Shown here piece by piece: positions 42,171 through 51,752 of a stretch of 64,000 nucleotides of DNA. The notes under the pieces are model-generated. The model was not told the origin of the DNA. It was given only the letters and a program-made list of their open reading frames with translations, and ran no database searches. The DNA is taken from NCBI GenBank assembly GCA_964638895.1, contig CAZWYY010000005.1:1-64000 (forward strand). Reading direction: 5' to 3'. The translations under genes were made by a program, and so were the position numbers. This DNA comes from JAFGGG01 sp964638895 (GTDB lineage Bacteria > Spirochaetota > Spirochaetia > SZUA-6 > RPPD01). How positions within the stretch are numbered: the first letter of the stretch is position 1; each line of letters begins with the position of its first letter.

Positions 42171-43049
42171 ATGTTGCACAAAATGAATTTGGGAAAACGC
42201 CTGAAGGAGCTTCTGGGGCTGGGAAAACGGGACCAAGGATTTTTTGAGGAGCTGGAAGAAATCCTCCTGCAGGCGGATGTAGGTCCCCAGGTTGCCATGG
42301 AGTTGAGCGATGAACTGCGTTTGGCCATAACACAGGAAAAGTTAAAAACGGCGGATGAGTTTGTCCTAGAGCTTAAAAAAATATTGCGGACGCTTATCAA
42401 AACCGTTCACGTGGGGTATGAACCCGGGAAACTCAATATTTTCCTTGTATTGGGTGTTAACGGTGTGGGTAAGACAACCTCTATTGCCAAGCTGGCCCAT
42501 TACCTGCAGGGGCGTGCGGGTTCCCCCGAGGTGATGTTTTCGGCCGCCGATACCTTCCGCGCGGCGGCGATCGATCAGTTGAAGCTGTGGGGTGAACGGC
42601 TTCATGTGAAGGTGATTCACCAGGCGCCCGGTGCGGACCCGGGTGCGGTGGTGTTCGATTCCATAGACAGCGCCCTGGCCCGAAAGGCGGGGGTGCTGCT
42701 TATCGATACCTCGGGCAGAATGCACAATAAAGAGAACCTCGTCCGCGAGCTTGTTAAGATCGATAAGGTCATCTCGGCAAAACTCGCGTACAACCGTTAC
42801 CATAAACTGCTGATTATAGACGCCACCACCGGGCAGAACGCCCTGCGCCAGGCCGAGGTTTTCAACCAGGCCCTGTCCCTTGACAGCGTAATGCTGGCCA
42901 AATATGATTCCGCGGCCAAAGGCGGTATGGTGGTAGCCTTATGCAAGCAGTTGGGACTCGGTTTTTCGTTTATGGGTACCGGTGAAAGGCCGAAAGACCT
43001 GCTTCCCTTTAATGCGGATGACTATACAGACACGCTTCTGGGTGGTTGA
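42171..43049 (+). CDS. ftsY: Signal recognition particle receptor FtsY
   Basis: The membrane receptor for SRP in co-translational protein targeting. The 292-residue form has just the N and G domains, without the long acidic A domain. G motifs are GVNGVGKTT, then DTSGR in place of DTAGR, then AKYDSAAKGG in place of the usual TKLDGTAKGG. ATTGQNA is the motif that separates FtsY from Ffh. The start at 42171 is chosen for AGGGGT just upstream. ATG codons at 42144 and 42183 are alternatives. Its stop overlaps the next start by one base. Confidence 0.93.
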   Translation: MLHKMNLGKRLKELLGLGKRDQGFFEELEEILLQADVGPQVAMELSDELRLAITQEKLKTADEFVLELKKILRTLIKTVHVGYEPGKLNIFLVLGVNGVGKTTSIAKLAHYLQGRAGSPEVMFSAADTFRAAAIDQLKLWGERLHVKVIHQAPGADPGAVVFDSIDSALARKAGVLLIDTSGRMHNKENLVRELVKIDKVISAKLAYNRYHKLLIIDATTGQNALRQAEVFNQALSLDSVMLAKYDSAAKGGMVVALCKQLGLGFSFMGTGERPKDLLPFNADDYTDTLLGG

Positions 43050-44143
43050 TGAAAAGGCGTGTTTTGGTTTTTTTAGGCCTTTTATTGACCTTTGCCGCCT
43101 ATGCGGAGGTTGAATATTTCAGATCCGATGATATCGGTATTACCCTGGAGAAGATAGCCTGGTACAGGATCGACGAGTTTGAATACGTTGTCACCCTGGA
43201 GACCAAGGGCAACACACATATCAAAAGGCTTTTTAAGAACCAGGTTGAGATAAAACGCTGGGAAACTGTCTATGACAACAGGCTGCATAAACTAAAGGAG
43301 ACGGAGTACGAAGGGGAGTCGCTGGTTTCCGTGCTTTTGTATAACAAAGACGGGGCTGTGGCCGAGGAGTATCTTTACGCCGGTAATGAGTTGTCGGAGA
43401 AAAAAATATACACCTATTCCAAAAAGGGGCTGGCCAGGGTCCGGACCTTTGACAAACAGGACCAGCCCGTGTACACGGATTATTATTCGCTCAGCAGGTC
43501 CGGAAGGCTGCGCAGTGTCGTCCGGGTCTGGGCCGACGGCAACATGCGTCTTTCGCGTTTTGAGTACGGCAGCGGTATGCTTGTGGAACAGCGCGAATAC
43601 CTTGATCCCAACATGTTCATTACTCGTTTTGACAGCAGGGGCAGGGTGATAAGCTGGGAACAGTGGCGGGACGACACCCTTGAAAAATCACGGGTGGTCG
43701 TGTATAACTCAGAGACCGGTACAATAATGCGGGAGGAGGAGACCGACCATCTGAAGTCGACCACAACCGTACGCACCTATGATGAGCACGGTGTGCTTTT
43801 AAGCGAGCAAAGCGGCGGGCAAAGCGGCACAACTGTCAAGGTCAGTTATGAGTATGACGGCAAGGGCCGGCTTAGTATAAAACGGGTCAAAGGTCCGCTT
43901 GGAATAGAGGAGTGGAGATACGTTTATAACGTCGCGGATACGCTGGTGAAGGAAGAGTACCGGCGCAGGGGGTACCTTGAAAAAACAACGTATTATACGG
44001 GAGAGGGCGGTTATTATGAGGAAATCTACCGGGACAACGAGGTGTTCCTGCGCGTATACTATAAAAACGATAAAAAGGTGAAAGAAGAGTTTATCGTGGA
44101 CGGCAAGGTGGAAAAAACGCGTACGTTTAAGGAGAACCAGTGA
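43049..44143 (+). CDS. Exported repeat protein of unknown function
   Basis: Not recognised by name. A 364-residue protein with a signal peptide (MKRRVLVFLGLLLTFAAYA). The rest is made of about ten short beta-hairpin repeats of the YD/MORN-like kind: LLYNKDGAVAEEYLYAGNEL, TYSKKGLARVRTFDKQDQPV, SYEYDGKGRLSIKRVKGP, YYKNDKKVKEEFIVDGKV. Such repeats usually form an elongated beta structure. It is coupled to ftsY (TGATG) and to the Lol permease gene (GTGA), so it is in the same operon and may function in the periplasm with the lipoprotein exporter. Confidence 0.65.
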   Translation: MKRRVLVFLGLLLTFAAYAEVEYFRSDDIGITLEKIAWYRIDEFEYVVTLETKGNTHIKRLFKNQVEIKRWETVYDNRLHKLKETEYEGESLVSVLLYNKDGAVAEEYLYAGNELSEKKIYTYSKKGLARVRTFDKQDQPVYTDYYSLSRSGRLRSVVRVWADGNMRLSRFEYGSGMLVEQREYLDPNMFITRFDSRGRVISWEQWRDDTLEKSRVVVYNSETGTIMREEETDHLKSTTTVRTYDEHGVLLSEQSGGQSGTTVKVSYEYDGKGRLSIKRVKGPLGIEEWRYVYNVADTLVKEEYRRRGYLEKTTYYTGEGGYYEEIYRDNEVFLRVYYKNDKKVKEEFIVDGKVEKTRTFKENQ

Positions 44144-45489
44144 AACTGAGATACATCTTCTTTACTTCCCTCCGCTATTTCAAAGCCAGGAGAAAGAGTA
44201 AGGGGTTTGCCTCTTCACTGCTTTCCATTCTGGGGGTAACCGTCGGTGTTATGACCCTTACGGCCGTACTGGCCGTGATGAACGGATTCCAGCTCAATTA
44301 TATCAACAACATTCTAGAGATCAGCTCGTATCATATCCAGGTTTCTCCGCAAAACGGCAGCCCCCTGCCGCGGGAGGTTGTTGATACTATAAGAAAACTC
44401 CCGGATGTCCAGAGCGTGGTGCCGTTCGCGGAAGACCAGGTGCTTATCGAGGGGTATACCCATCAGCTGCAGGGCGGTGTGCTGCGCGGGGTTCCGGTTG
44501 ATATCCTGCAAGAGGACCGGGGTTTTAAAAGCAGGATATTCGGCCAGACGACCCTGAATGACGCCGAGGCATCGGCGCGGTTTAACATTTCCGAGCCGTT
44601 TTCCGTGGTGATCGGAACGGTGCTGGCGAACCAATTACGTGTGCAGGAAGACGATTATATCACGCTTACCTCTGTTTCGAACCTGTCTCTGGCGGATTCA
44701 GAGACACAGGAACGGCGGTTTAAGGTAAGCGGAATATTTAAAAGCGGGTATAACGAAATCGATAAAAACCTGCTTTTTGTTTCCCTGCAGACCGCCGGAA
44801 GATTTTTCCCATATGCCCTGAAACAGGGCCGGCTTGACCTGAATTACGGTATCAAGCTTAAAGACCGTTTTGCGGATACAGCGGTAAAACAACGGATTGA
44901 AGCGATAATCGGCACGGCCCCTTACCGGGTGCAGACTTGGCGGGATTTTAATAAAGGTTTTTTCGGTGCCCTTCTTATGGAAAAGATCATGATGATGGTG
45001 CTTGTGGGCCTGATCTTTATTGTGGTGGGATTCAATATTCTCAACTCATTAAGGCGAATGGTGTATGAGCGCAGGGAGGAGATAGGCATCCTCAAGGCCA
45101 TCGGCTCCTCTCCCGGGGAGATACAATATATCTTTATTTTTGAGGGCTTCCTCATAGGCTTGATCGGCGGCCTGACCGGCTTGATCCTGGGGTTGCTTGT
45201 GGCCGACCATATTAATGAAATTTTCGACCTGAGTGTGGCGGTCATCAACGCCTGTATCGCGGGCCTGGAATATATCTGCGCGCCTTTCACCGGCCCCATA
45301 TCCCTGGGCCGGGTTACCTCCCCCTTTTCGCCCGCGGTGTTCTACCTTAAGGAGGTACCGAGCAGGGTATTGTTCCCCGAATCAATGCTGATTTTTCTTT
45401 TTGCTCTCGCCTCCTCGGTGGGAGCGGCCTTCCTGGCCTCGCGGAATGTGGCGCGTATTAAACCCATTAAGGTATTGAGGTATGAGTAA
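44140..45489 (+). CDS. Lipoprotein-releasing ABC permease, LolC/LolE type (first)
   Basis: A 449-residue inner-membrane subunit with four membrane helices: one near residues 25-50, then, after a large periplasmic domain (about 55-270), three more (about 275-300, 325-350, 410-435). It has the MacB/LolC-type end, with PESMLIFLFALASSVGAAFLASRNVARIKPIKVLRYE in sequence. The start is GTG with GGAG before it, overlapping the upstream stop (GTGA). It pairs with the second permease and the LolD-like ATPase to extract lipoproteins from the inner membrane for transfer to the outer membrane. Confidence 0.88.
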   Translation: MKLRYIFFTSLRYFKARRKSKGFASSLLSILGVTVGVMTLTAVLAVMNGFQLNYINNILEISSYHIQVSPQNGSPLPREVVDTIRKLPDVQSVVPFAEDQVLIEGYTHQLQGGVLRGVPVDILQEDRGFKSRIFGQTTLNDAEASARFNISEPFSVVIGTVLANQLRVQEDDYITLTSVSNLSLADSETQERRFKVSGIFKSGYNEIDKNLLFVSLQTAGRFFPYALKQGRLDLNYGIKLKDRFADTAVKQRIEAIIGTAPYRVQTWRDFNKGFFGALLMEKIMMMVLVGLIFIVVGFNILNSLRRMVYERREEIGILKAIGSSPGEIQYIFIFEGFLIGLIGGLTGLILGLLVADHINEIFDLSVAVINACIAGLEYICAPFTGPISLGRVTSPFSPAVFYLKEVPSRVLFPESMLIFLFALASSVGAAFLASRNVARIKPIKVLRYE

Positions 45490-46168
45490 GACTATGAGTT
45501 TGATTGACATGACAACGGTTAAAAAAATCTATCACACCGGCGCAGAGGATCTCGAGGTGTTGCAGTCGATTGACCTTACGGTTGACCGGGGCCAGACCGT
45601 GCTCATCACCGGAGAGAGTGGTTCGGGAAAGAGTACCCTGCTTAACATGATCGGGGGCCTGGACGAAGTAAGCGCCGGGAAAATTGTGGTAAACGGTATT
45701 GCTATTACATCGCTTGACGAATACGAACTTACCGGCTATCGGAACAAGGTAATCGGTTTCATTTTTCAGTTTCATTACCTGCTAAAAGACTTTACGGCCC
45801 TGGAAAATGTCATGCTGCCATGTGTTATCGCCAATGACCGGCTTGGTGATGCGCGGGACAAAGCGCTGAAACTGTTGAATGACGTGGGGCTTGCCCAAAG
45901 AAAGGACCATTATCCCTCACAGTTGTCGGGCGGAGAAAGGCAGCGCGTTGCCGTGGCCCGCGCATTAATCAACAGCCCAGAACTGATATTGGCGGATGAG
46001 CCCACGGGAAACCTGGATGAGAAAAATTCCGATATTGTGCTGAAACTGCTTTTTGAGCTTGTGGGCCGTTATAATAAAACCATGGTCATGGTAACCCATG
46101 ACACCGGGATTATCAGGATGGGAAACAAAAGCTATCTGCTGGAACACGGGGTGCTCAAGGACAAATGA
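45482..46168 (+). CDS. lolD: Lipoprotein-releasing ABC ATPase, LolD type
   Basis: A 228-residue ATPase. Walker A is GESGSGKST (about 40-48), the Q-loop follows in FIFQFHYLLKDFTALENV, the signature is LSGGERQRVAVARAL (about 143), and Walker B is LILADEPTGNLDE (about 163). The FxxLLxxFTALENV segment is typical of LolD. It overlaps the permease genes on either side. A second ATG at 45494 (MSLIDM) could be the true start. Confidence 0.92.
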   Translation: MSKTMSLIDMTTVKKIYHTGAEDLEVLQSIDLTVDRGQTVLITGESGSGKSTLLNMIGGLDEVSAGKIVVNGIAITSLDEYELTGYRNKVIGFIFQFHYLLKDFTALENVMLPCVIANDRLGDARDKALKLLNDVGLAQRKDHYPSQLSGGERQRVAVARALINSPELILADEPTGNLDEKNSDIVLKLLFELVGRYNKTMVMVTHDTGIIRMGNKSYLLEHGVLKDK

Positions 46169-47499
46169 GTATTAAAACAGCATTGCTTTTTGCCATGAAC
46201 ATCTTCAGAAGCAGAAATAAAGGGAGCAATGAGTTCCGCCACCATATGCTGAGCTCGATTTTGGGTATCGCCCTGAGTCTGATTCCGGTTATCGTCGTGC
46301 TGGAGGCGGCCTCAGGGATGATCGAGGGGATTACCTCGCGCTTTCTAGAGTTTGATACCTTTCATTTTCAGGCGAGATTGTTTTATAACCTGGACCCGGA
46401 GCGGCTGCAAAATATTATTCAGGAAATCAGGACCGTCCCGGAGGTAACCGGTGTAATCGTCGAACGGCAGGGGTTGGGTTTGATTTTTTCGGGCGGCAAA
46501 AAAAATATCGTCAATGTACGGGCCGTGCCCGCGGACCTCTACGCCAGCGATCCGGGCTTCAGGCGGTATGTGAGTCTGGTTGTGGGCTCCTTTGCCCTGG
46601 ACAAGCCGAGATCGGTTGTCATCGGCGGGTCTTTAGCCGACGAGTTGCGGCTCAAGGTGGGGGATACGCTTAAAATACTCACCTATGCCTATGAAACCGT
46701 CGGAGGCACAACCCGGATAACCCCGCGGCCCAACAGGCTTACCATCACGGGTATATATTCCGTAGGCTACCAGGAGCTGGACAAGGCCTCCGTGTTTATC
46801 TCGTTCGCCACGGGCAGGCGCATGCTGGCGTTTAACCAGTCCGATGAATTTCTCAAGATAAAGGTATCCGATCCGTACAAGGATGTTTCGGCCACGGAAG
46901 AGAGAATAAGGGAAAGTATTACCGATAACTTTGACATAGGCTCCGTAAACTCCTGGTATGAAATGAGGGAAAATCATTACAAGGCATATGAAACCACCAA
47001 GTGGCTGTTGTTGTTTATCATGATGCTTATCGTGCTGGTTGCCGCGGTGAATATCTCATCCTCCATGGTGATGGTTGTTATGGACAAGGTACAAGAGATC
47101 GGCATCTTGAAAAGCATGGGTGCGGGTCCGGGAACCATAACGCTTTCTTTCATTATTATCGGCTTTTTAAGCGGGTTTGTCGGCACGGTGTGCGGCACCT
47201 TCCTGGGTCTGCTAATTGCGGTCAATATCAATGAGGTCATACAGGGAATCGAGGTGGTGATAAATATTTTTATATCGTTCGGAAGTAAAATGCTTGAACC
47301 GGTTATCGGACCTCAGCATATGGATTACATATATCTACTGAACCCCGAATTTTATCTGGAAAAAATACCCATTCGTCTGGAGTTCCGATATATGATGATC
47401 ATCGGGTTTACGGCTTTGTTTTTATCGGTCTGTTTTGCTTACCTTCCGGCGCGCATGGCCGGCAGGATCAAGCCCCTGGAAGTGATCCGCAAACATTAA
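46165..47499 (+). CDS. Lipoprotein-releasing ABC permease, LolC/LolE type (second)
   Basis: A 444-residue membrane subunit with the same plan as the first permease: one N-terminal helix, a large periplasmic domain (about 50-270) and three C-terminal helices, ending ARMAGRIKPLEVIRKH. It overlaps the ATPase gene by four bases (ATGA). The window therefore has the LolC-LolD-LolE order. Most bacteria outside gamma-proteobacteria have one LolF-type permease; two here imply a heterodimer. Confidence 0.88.
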   Translation: MSIKTALLFAMNIFRSRNKGSNEFRHHMLSSILGIALSLIPVIVVLEAASGMIEGITSRFLEFDTFHFQARLFYNLDPERLQNIIQEIRTVPEVTGVIVERQGLGLIFSGGKKNIVNVRAVPADLYASDPGFRRYVSLVVGSFALDKPRSVVIGGSLADELRLKVGDTLKILTYAYETVGGTTRITPRPNRLTITGIYSVGYQELDKASVFISFATGRRMLAFNQSDEFLKIKVSDPYKDVSATEERIRESITDNFDIGSVNSWYEMRENHYKAYETTKWLLLFIMMLIVLVAAVNISSSMVMVVMDKVQEIGILKSMGAGPGTITLSFIIIGFLSGFVGTVCGTFLGLLIAVNINEVIQGIEVVINIFISFGSKMLEPVIGPQHMDYIYLLNPEFYLEKIPIRLEFRYMMIIGFTALFLSVCFAYLPARMAGRIKPLEVIRKH

Positions 47500-47600
47500 C
47501 CGGATATTGTTGCCGTTTTCCCGATTAAATAGTTATATTGTGTAAATATTTTATTATATTTTTATCCAAAATTTCATATACTTAAAGCAGGAAGAGTAAA

Positions 47601-48107
47601 ATGACCTGTGAGATTTGTTGTATAAGGGACGCTGTTTTTCACATCAAGCAGATAGTGGGTAAGGAAGAAATTGAGCTTCATCTCTGTCAGAGCTGCGCCG
47701 CGGTACGGGGCATCAACACGAGTATGGAGAATAAGGAGTTTTCCATAGGGGAGTTGCTCAACAACCTGATGGATCTCAAATCCAACCTGAAAAAAAGCCA
47801 AGTGAAAACCGTATGCCCAAAATGCAAGTACACCTTTGAAAAATTCAAGAAAACCGGGCGATTGGGCTGTACCGAATGTTTTAACGTATTTTCCAAACAG
47901 ATACGGGTGCTGATGCACAAAATGTTCGGCAGTATTTCTCATAAGGGGAAGTACCCGTTAAAATTGCAGGCTTATAAAATGTATGTGGATGATATCCAGA
48001 GTCTGAAGATGCGGCTGGAGGAGGCGCTGGAGCGTGAAGATTATGAGGAGGCCGCGGTTATCAGGGACAAGATCAAGATCATGCAGGAAAAGGTGGGGGA
48101 AAAGTAA
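47601..48107 (+). CDS. mcsA: McsA-like zinc-finger activator protein with UVR motif
   Basis: A 168-residue protein with four CxxC pairs: CEICC at the start (about residue 3), CQSC near 29, CPKC near 70 and CTEC near 90. A UVR motif lies at the C-terminus (LEEALEREDYEEAAVIRDKIKIM). McsA activates the protein-arginine kinase McsB in Firmicutes. It opens the order mcsA-mcsB-clpC, without the CtsR repressor gene that starts the operon in Bacillus. AGGAAGAG precedes the ATG. A possible promoter (TTGCCG, 18 bases, TATATT) lies in the gap upstream. Confidence 0.85.
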   Translation: MTCEICCIRDAVFHIKQIVGKEEIELHLCQSCAAVRGINTSMENKEFSIGELLNNLMDLKSNLKKSQVKTVCPKCKYTFEKFKKTGRLGCTECFNVFSKQIRVLMHKMFGSISHKGKYPLKLQAYKMYVDDIQSLKMRLEEALEREDYEEAAVIRDKIKIMQEKVGEK

Positions 48108-48108
48108 C

Positions 48109-49179
48109 ATGACCCGGCCAGACATCAGTACAGCGGGGACGTGGTTCGACAGGCAGGGGCCGAATGATGACGTGGTCCTTTCCAGCCGGGTCAGGCTGTC
48201 GCGCAACCTGGCGGGTTTCTGTTTTCCGGGACTTCTTTCTTTTAACGAGGAAGAAAAGGTAAAGGATCTGATTGTAAACGCCGTCTCGCGCCTGCAGGAT
48301 AAAAATGATTTTCAAATTTATTACCTGGATTCCTTGAAACCCCTGGCCAGGAAGCTGCTTTTGGAAAAGAACCTGATTACCCAGGAGTTTTCAATAGCCA
48401 ACAACAAGGTTGTGATTCTGGGGACACTTGACGCAACATGTGGTATGATTAATGAAACGGATCATCTTAAACTGGCGGCCTTTTCCTGCGGCCTTTCACT
48501 GCAGGATGCGTATAAAAGCGTGGATACCATAGACGTGGGACTGGAGGCAAATCTCAATTACGCGGTATCCCTGGAATGGGGGTATCTGAGCTCGGCCTTA
48601 ACCAATATCGGCACCGGCATGAGGGCCTCACTTATGCTGCATCTACCGGCCCTGGTGTCTACATCACTGATTTCAAAGGCCATTAAAACAATCGTGCAGC
48701 TGGGGGTTTCCATAAAGGGGTTCTTCAGCGACGGCCAGGATTCGTTAGGAGACATATACCAGATTTCCAACCAGGTTTCGGTGGGGGTAAGTGAAAAAGA
48801 AATCCTGGAAAACCTTGAAGATATCGCGCTTCAATTAGTAAATTATGAAAGAAAGGCAAGAGAGGAGATGCTGAAGAAGGAGCGTGTCACCGTGCTTGAT
48901 AAAATATTCAGGGCGCTGGGCATTCTGCTTTACTGTCGCAGCCTTGCGGCCAAAGAGGCTATCGGCTTGCTTTCCACGGTAAGAATGGGACTGGCGTTGA
49001 ATCTGCTTAAAGGCATAGATCTGCATATCATCACGGGGTTGATTTTTACCATCCAAAAGTACCATATTATAAATATGCTTGGAGATGACGAAGAGATTGA
49101 TAACATGCTTGTAGACTATACAAGGGCGAAACTTATCAGAGAGACTCTGTCTACCATAGAAATAAGCGGAGGGGAATAA
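48109..49179 (+). CDS. mcsB: McsB-family arginine-kinase-like protein, altered active site
   Basis: A 356-residue protein aligning along its length with McsB, which phosphorylates arginines on proteins to mark them for ClpC. Nucleotide-site arginines are kept in LSSRVRLSRNL (23-33) and GTGMRASLMLHLPAL (168-182). The conserved cysteine in the SCPTN motif of Bacillus McsB is A163 (SSALTN), and GEGSEAVG reads SDGQDSLG (207-214). NEEDHIRIQ is NETDHLKLA (115-123). It may be a degenerate or differently acting kinase. The start at 48109 follows directly on mcsA; 25 upstream in-frame residues overlap mcsA and are excluded. Confidence 0.83.
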   Translation: MTRPDISTAGTWFDRQGPNDDVVLSSRVRLSRNLAGFCFPGLLSFNEEEKVKDLIVNAVSRLQDKNDFQIYYLDSLKPLARKLLLEKNLITQEFSIANNKVVILGTLDATCGMINETDHLKLAAFSCGLSLQDAYKSVDTIDVGLEANLNYAVSLEWGYLSSALTNIGTGMRASLMLHLPALVSTSLISKAIKTIVQLGVSIKGFFSDGQDSLGDIYQISNQVSVGVSEKEILENLEDIALQLVNYERKAREEMLKKERVTVLDKIFRALGILLYCRSLAAKEAIGLLSTVRMGLALNLLKGIDLHIITGLIFTIQKYHIINMLGDDEEIDNMLVDYTRAKLIRETLSTIEISGGE

Positions 49180-51668
49180 TGTTTAAAGGATTGACCGAAC
49201 GCGCCAGAAAGGTACTGACAATCTTAGCCCAGGAAGAGGCCAGACGCTTTAACGCCGATCAGCTGCTGCCTGAACACGTTGTACTGGCCCTGCTGCGGGA
49301 CGGCGACGGTGTGGCCGTCAAGGCGTTGCAGCGGATCAAGGTTGACATTACCGACATGCAGGAGGAGATCGAGCGCAGCCTGCCCAAAAAGAAGGGCGGA
49401 ATAATCATCGGGGCCGTAAGCCCCTCCAAAAGGGGTAAGCGGCTGCTTGAGGTTTCGGCCGAGGAAGCCAAAACCATGGGCCATGAGTATATCGGCACCG
49501 AGCACCTGCTTATCGCCGCGGCCAAGGAACCGGGCAGCATCACGTCGCGTTACCTCTCCAAGCTGAATATAGACGCCGAGCTGCTGCGCGAGGTAATCCT
49601 GCGCATGAGCGGTGTGGGAGAAGTGGGCGATCGGGAGCTGTACAAAAAAAAATCGCTTTCGTTTTATAAAAAAAACACACCCACACTTGATGAGTTCTCA
49701 AGGGACCTCACCACCCTGGCCAAGGACGGGAAGCTTGATCCTGTAATAGGCAGGATAAAGGAAATAGAACGGGTTATTCAGATTCTGGCGCGCCGCACCA
49801 AGAACAACCCCGTGCTTATCGGCGATCCGGGGGTGGGCAAGACGGCGATCGTGGAAGGCCTGGCCCAGCGCATTATAGACAGCACGGCGCCTGAGGTACT
49901 GTTGGGCAAACGCGTCCTGATTCTGGACCTGGCATCGCTTGTGGCCGGGACCAAATACAGGGGGGAGTTCGAGGAACGCTTAAAGCGCGTTATGAAAGAA
50001 ATAATCACCGCTGAGAACATCATCCTTTTTATCGATGAGCTTCATACCATCATCGGCGCGGGCGGCGCGGAGGGCGCCATAGACGCTTCCAATATGCTCA
50101 AACCAGCCTTGTCACGCGGTGAGCTGCAGTGCATCGGGGCCACCACCCTGAACGAGTATAAGAAATACATCGAGAAGGACGCGGCCCTGGAGCGGAGATT
50201 CCAGACGATTTTTGTGCGCGAACCCAGTGTGGAAGAAACCATAGAGATTCTTAAAGGGATCAAATGCCGCTACGAGGAGTACCACAAGGTACAATACACT
50301 GAAGAAGCCCTGGATGCCGCGGCCGTACTCTCGGCCCGGTACGTCAACGAAAGGCACCTGCCGGACAAGGCCATCGATCTCATTGATGAGGCCGGGGCGC
50401 GCAAACGCATTAAAAACAACGTGAAACCAAAGGAGCTTATCGATCTTGAGCGTGAGATCGAGCGCCTGACCATAGATAAGATAAACCTGGTCAACACCCA
50501 GAACTACGAAAAGGCGGCCTCGGTCCGGGATACGGTGTTAAAACTCAAGGAAAAGGTGGGCGAGCTCAAAGACAACTGGGAAACCGATATTAAAACCGAA
50601 GAGAACCTGGTGACCGACGAGGACGTACAGCATATTCTGGCCACCATGACGGATATCCCCTTGTCGCGCATCGTACAGAAGGAGTCCGAGCGTCTGCTCA
50701 ATATCGAAGAGGAGTTGCACAGAAAGATCATCTCCCAGGACGAGGCGATCAATGTGGTGGCCTCGGCCATCCGCAGGTCCCGTACGGGATTAAGCTCACC
50801 GAGAAGGCCGCTGGGATCGTTTATTTTTTTGGGACCCACGGGAGTAGGAAAAACCCTGCTGGCAAAGACCTTGGCGGAGTTTTTGTTCGGCGATCAGGAT
50901 GCATTGGTGCGGATCGACATGTCCGATTTTATGGAGAAGCATAACGTGTCCAGGCTTGTGGGTGCGCCCCCGGGATACATCGGATATGAAGAAGGCGGGC
51001 TTTTAACCGAGAAAATACGCAGAAGGCCCTACAGCGTTATCCTGCTTGACGAGATCGAGAAGGCCCATCCCGACGTCTTCAATCTGTTACTGCAGATCCT
51101 GGAAGAGGGGCAGTTGCAGGACAACCTGGGCCATATTGTTTCCTTCCGCAACACCGTGCTGATCATGACCTCGAACGTGGGCGCGCGCGACATCAACAGG
51201 GACACGGCATTGGGCTTCCGCAATGAGGACGGCATCATGAACTACAGAGATATAAAGTCGTCCGCCATGAGCGAGCTGAAAAAGGCCTTTAATCCCGAGT
51301 TCTTGAACCGCATAGATGAGATTGTGGTGTTTCACAGCCTGAAAAGGGAGCATCTGCAGAAAATCCTCGATATCATGATTGCGGAAATAGAAGAACGCGT
51401 ACTGGAGATGCACATTGCGCTTGAGTTCAGAAAAAAAGCCAAGGATTATCTGATCACCAAGGGCTACGATGAAAAATACGGCGCACGGCCCCTGCGCAGA
51501 ACCCTGCAGAAGGATGTTGAGGACCCGCTTTCACTGGAGATTCTGAAAGGGAAGTTCAAAAGCGGCGATCATATAATCGTGGACATCCGGAATGAAAAAC
51601 TGGCCTTCAGGCTGAAAAAACGGCAGATCCAGGCGGACGAGAAAAAACTGGAAAGCATTAAAGGCTAA
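49179..51668 (+). CDS. clpC: AAA+ protease unfoldase ClpC
   Basis: An 829-residue Hsp100 unfoldase that feeds ClpP. The double N-terminal repeat covers 1-145 (FKGLTERARKVLTILAQEEA; TMGHEYIGTEHLLIA). AAA-1 has Walker A GDPGVGKT (about 212-219) and Walker B LFIDELH. A UVR-bearing middle region (about 440-470: NTQNYEKAASVRDTVLKLK) follows. AAA-2 has GPTGVGKT (about 549) and LLDEIEKAHP, and near 610 the ClpP-facing region. It starts inside the mcsB stop (TAATG). No ClpP gene is in the window. Confidence 0.95.
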   Translation: MFKGLTERARKVLTILAQEEARRFNADQLLPEHVVLALLRDGDGVAVKALQRIKVDITDMQEEIERSLPKKKGGIIIGAVSPSKRGKRLLEVSAEEAKTMGHEYIGTEHLLIAAAKEPGSITSRYLSKLNIDAELLREVILRMSGVGEVGDRELYKKKSLSFYKKNTPTLDEFSRDLTTLAKDGKLDPVIGRIKEIERVIQILARRTKNNPVLIGDPGVGKTAIVEGLAQRIIDSTAPEVLLGKRVLILDLASLVAGTKYRGEFEERLKRVMKEIITAENIILFIDELHTIIGAGGAEGAIDASNMLKPALSRGELQCIGATTLNEYKKYIEKDAALERRFQTIFVREPSVEETIEILKGIKCRYEEYHKVQYTEEALDAAAVLSARYVNERHLPDKAIDLIDEAGARKRIKNNVKPKELIDLEREIERLTIDKINLVNTQNYEKAASVRDTVLKLKEKVGELKDNWETDIKTEENLVTDEDVQHILATMTDIPLSRIVQKESERLLNIEEELHRKIISQDEAINVVASAIRRSRTGLSSPRRPLGSFIFLGPTGVGKTLLAKTLAEFLFGDQDALVRIDMSDFMEKHNVSRLVGAPPGYIGYEEGGLLTEKIRRRPYSVILLDEIEKAHPDVFNLLLQILEEGQLQDNLGHIVSFRNTVLIMTSNVGARDINRDTALGFRNEDGIMNYRDIKSSAMSELKKAFNPEFLNRIDEIVVFHSLKREHLQKILDIMIAEIEERVLEMHIALEFRKKAKDYLITKGYDEKYGARPLRRTLQKDVEDPLSLEILKGKFKSGDHIIVDIRNEKLAFRLKKRQIQADEKKLESIKG

Positions 51669-51715
51669 AAAACATCCTGATTTTTTCGTAACAAAGGTTT
51701 ATTCCGTATACGCTC

Positions 51716-51746
51716 TTGCAAAAAGTCCGACGATATGTACTATAAT
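51716..51746 (+). promoter_or_regulatory. Candidate promoter of the murC run
   Basis: TTGCAA (51716-51721) and a perfect TATAAT (51741-51746) are separated by 19 bases. The -10 box overlaps codons upstream of the ATG at 51753, which excludes the earlier ATG at 51735 as a start if this promoter is used. The implied leader is 0-1 base, or 15 bases if the ATG at 51768 is used. Confidence 0.5.
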
Positions 51747-51752
51747 CTTACC

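Noticed and set aside
47500..47600. CtsR or CIRCE control site before mcsA
   Set aside because: No heptad direct repeat or CIRCE inverted repeat could be read in the gap.
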